A DNA stretch of 64,000 nucleotides from G963676795 sp963677215 (GTDB lineage Bacteria; Desulfobacterota; Desulfuromonadia; Desulfuromonadales; Geopsychrobacteraceae): contig OY781919.1 of the NCBI GenBank assembly GCA_963677215.1, forward strand, positions 1,612,001-1,676,000. The letters run 5' to 3'. Positions 63,666-64,000 of the stretch are shown piece by piece; within the stretch, counting starts at the first letter, position 1; each line of letters begins with the position of its first letter. Both the position numbers and the translations under genes were made by a program. The notes beneath the pieces were generated by a model. That model saw only the letters and a list, made by a program, of their open reading frames with translations, had not been told where the DNA came from and ran no database searches.

Positions 63666-64000
63666 TCAGATGAAATACATGAAACGATGGTCGAGCTCTT
63701 TTTCCAGCCCCATTTCCTGGCCCCTGTCGCAGAGGTCTTTAAGGCTGATCGATTCGAAATATTTCCCCAAGATTTCACTGCTTTCAGCCCAGATATGTTG
63801 AGTGATGCACTGGTTGTCGAACTCACAGCAGGGCGCTCCTTCGCTGTCCTTGCGATGGCCTTTGACACAGTTGACCAGGAGCAGTTCTCCTTCGGCAGCG
63901 AGGACGATTTCCTTGATGTTGATCTGATCTGCCGGGCGGGCCAGACTGTAACCGCCCTGTGGCCCACGGCGGCTTTTGAGTAGCCCTGCCTTTTTCAGAT
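63666..64000 (-). CDS. Rrf2 family transcriptional regulator, 5' end outside window
   Basis: 110 C-terminal residues (the gene continues past base 64000). GLLKSRRGPQGGYSLARPA is the typical end of the winged helix of Rrf2/IscR proteins, followed by the Cys-rich loop (NCVKG...CCEFDNQC), which in IscR/NsrR-type members binds FeS. Its last codon lies 10 bp before larE, so larE may follow it in the same transcript. Sensed signal unknown. Confidence 0.85.
   Translation of the reverse strand, partial: LKKAGLLKSRRGPQGGYSLARPADQINIKEIVLAAEGELLLVNCVKGHRKDSEGAPCCEFDNQCITQHIWAESSEILGKYFESISLKDLCDRGQEMGLEKELDHRFMYFI

Overview
The window looks like chromosomal DNA of a free-living anaerobic or microaerobic delta-proteobacterium of the Desulfuromonadales type (Geobacter, Pelobacter and Desulfuromonas relatives). 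This is inferred from gene content and order and was not tested by a database search. The supporting features are an archaeal-type glutamate synthase split over three genes, a glcD/glcF-like lactate/glycolate oxidase pair, a methylmalonyl-CoA module, a class III (oxygen-sensitive) ribonucleotide reductase, a small diheme cytochrome, paired DksA-like proteins, and the order radical SAM TIGR03960-type / rng / rplU-rpmA-obg-proB-proA-nadD-rsfS-rlmH / gpmI.

Layout. 1-2.3 kb: miaA and a glycosyltransferase. 2.4-9.1 kb (minus strand): a possible small lipoprotein, the three-gene glutamate synthase operon behind a sigma-54-type promoter, and ilvE. 9.2-14.8 kb (plus): an HDOD-GGDEF signalling protein, the FAD/FeS oxidase pair and a voltage-gated-type K+ channel. 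15-26 kb (minus): a Tat-exported ABC binding protein, uup, an FG-GAP exported protein, a porin, and mce-meaB-mcm. 26.2-28.7 kb: groES-groEL behind a CIRCE operator. 28.7-33 kb (minus): a PP-loop tRNA-modification-like protein, tatA, a DksA homologue, a membrane protein and radA. 33-40 kb (plus): a J-domain protein, a B12/radical SAM protein, rng, a RAYT-type transposase-like protein and a CPA2 antiporter. 40-50 kb (plus): the ribosome/proline/NAD/ribosome-silencing operons, a second DksA homologue, a LapA-LapB fusion, gpmI and comF. 50-64 kb: a PAS histidine kinase, a rubrerythrin-like protein, engB, a cbiE-cbiT fusion, dus, nrdD in two pieces plus nrdG, a cytochrome pair, murI, a GerMN protein, a thermonuclease, larE, and an Rrf2 regulator cut by the window edge.

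How the genes work together. glt and ilvE serve nitrogen and amino-acid metabolism. mce-meaB-mcm interconvert methylmalonyl-CoA and succinyl-CoA and need the cobalamin whose ring synthesis cbiET supports. nrdD, its separate glycyl-radical piece and nrdG form one anaerobic dNTP-synthesis locus with recognisable NrdR boxes. obg, rsfS, rlmH, engB, rng, uup and the L21/L27 genes all act on ribosome production.

Most notable observations. (1) The glycyl-radical C-terminus of NrdD is a separate 48-codon gene with its own ribosome binding site, split at the zinc knuckle. (2) A full-length RAYT-like protein has lost both the first HUH histidine and the catalytic tyrosine but keeps a C-terminal DNA-binding-like domain. 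(3) Three copies of a ~95 bp inverted-repeat element built on CGCGAAG units, plus other intergenic palindrome families, are present. (4) A sigma-54 promoter precedes the glutamate synthase operon. No tRNA, rRNA or CRISPR array was seen.
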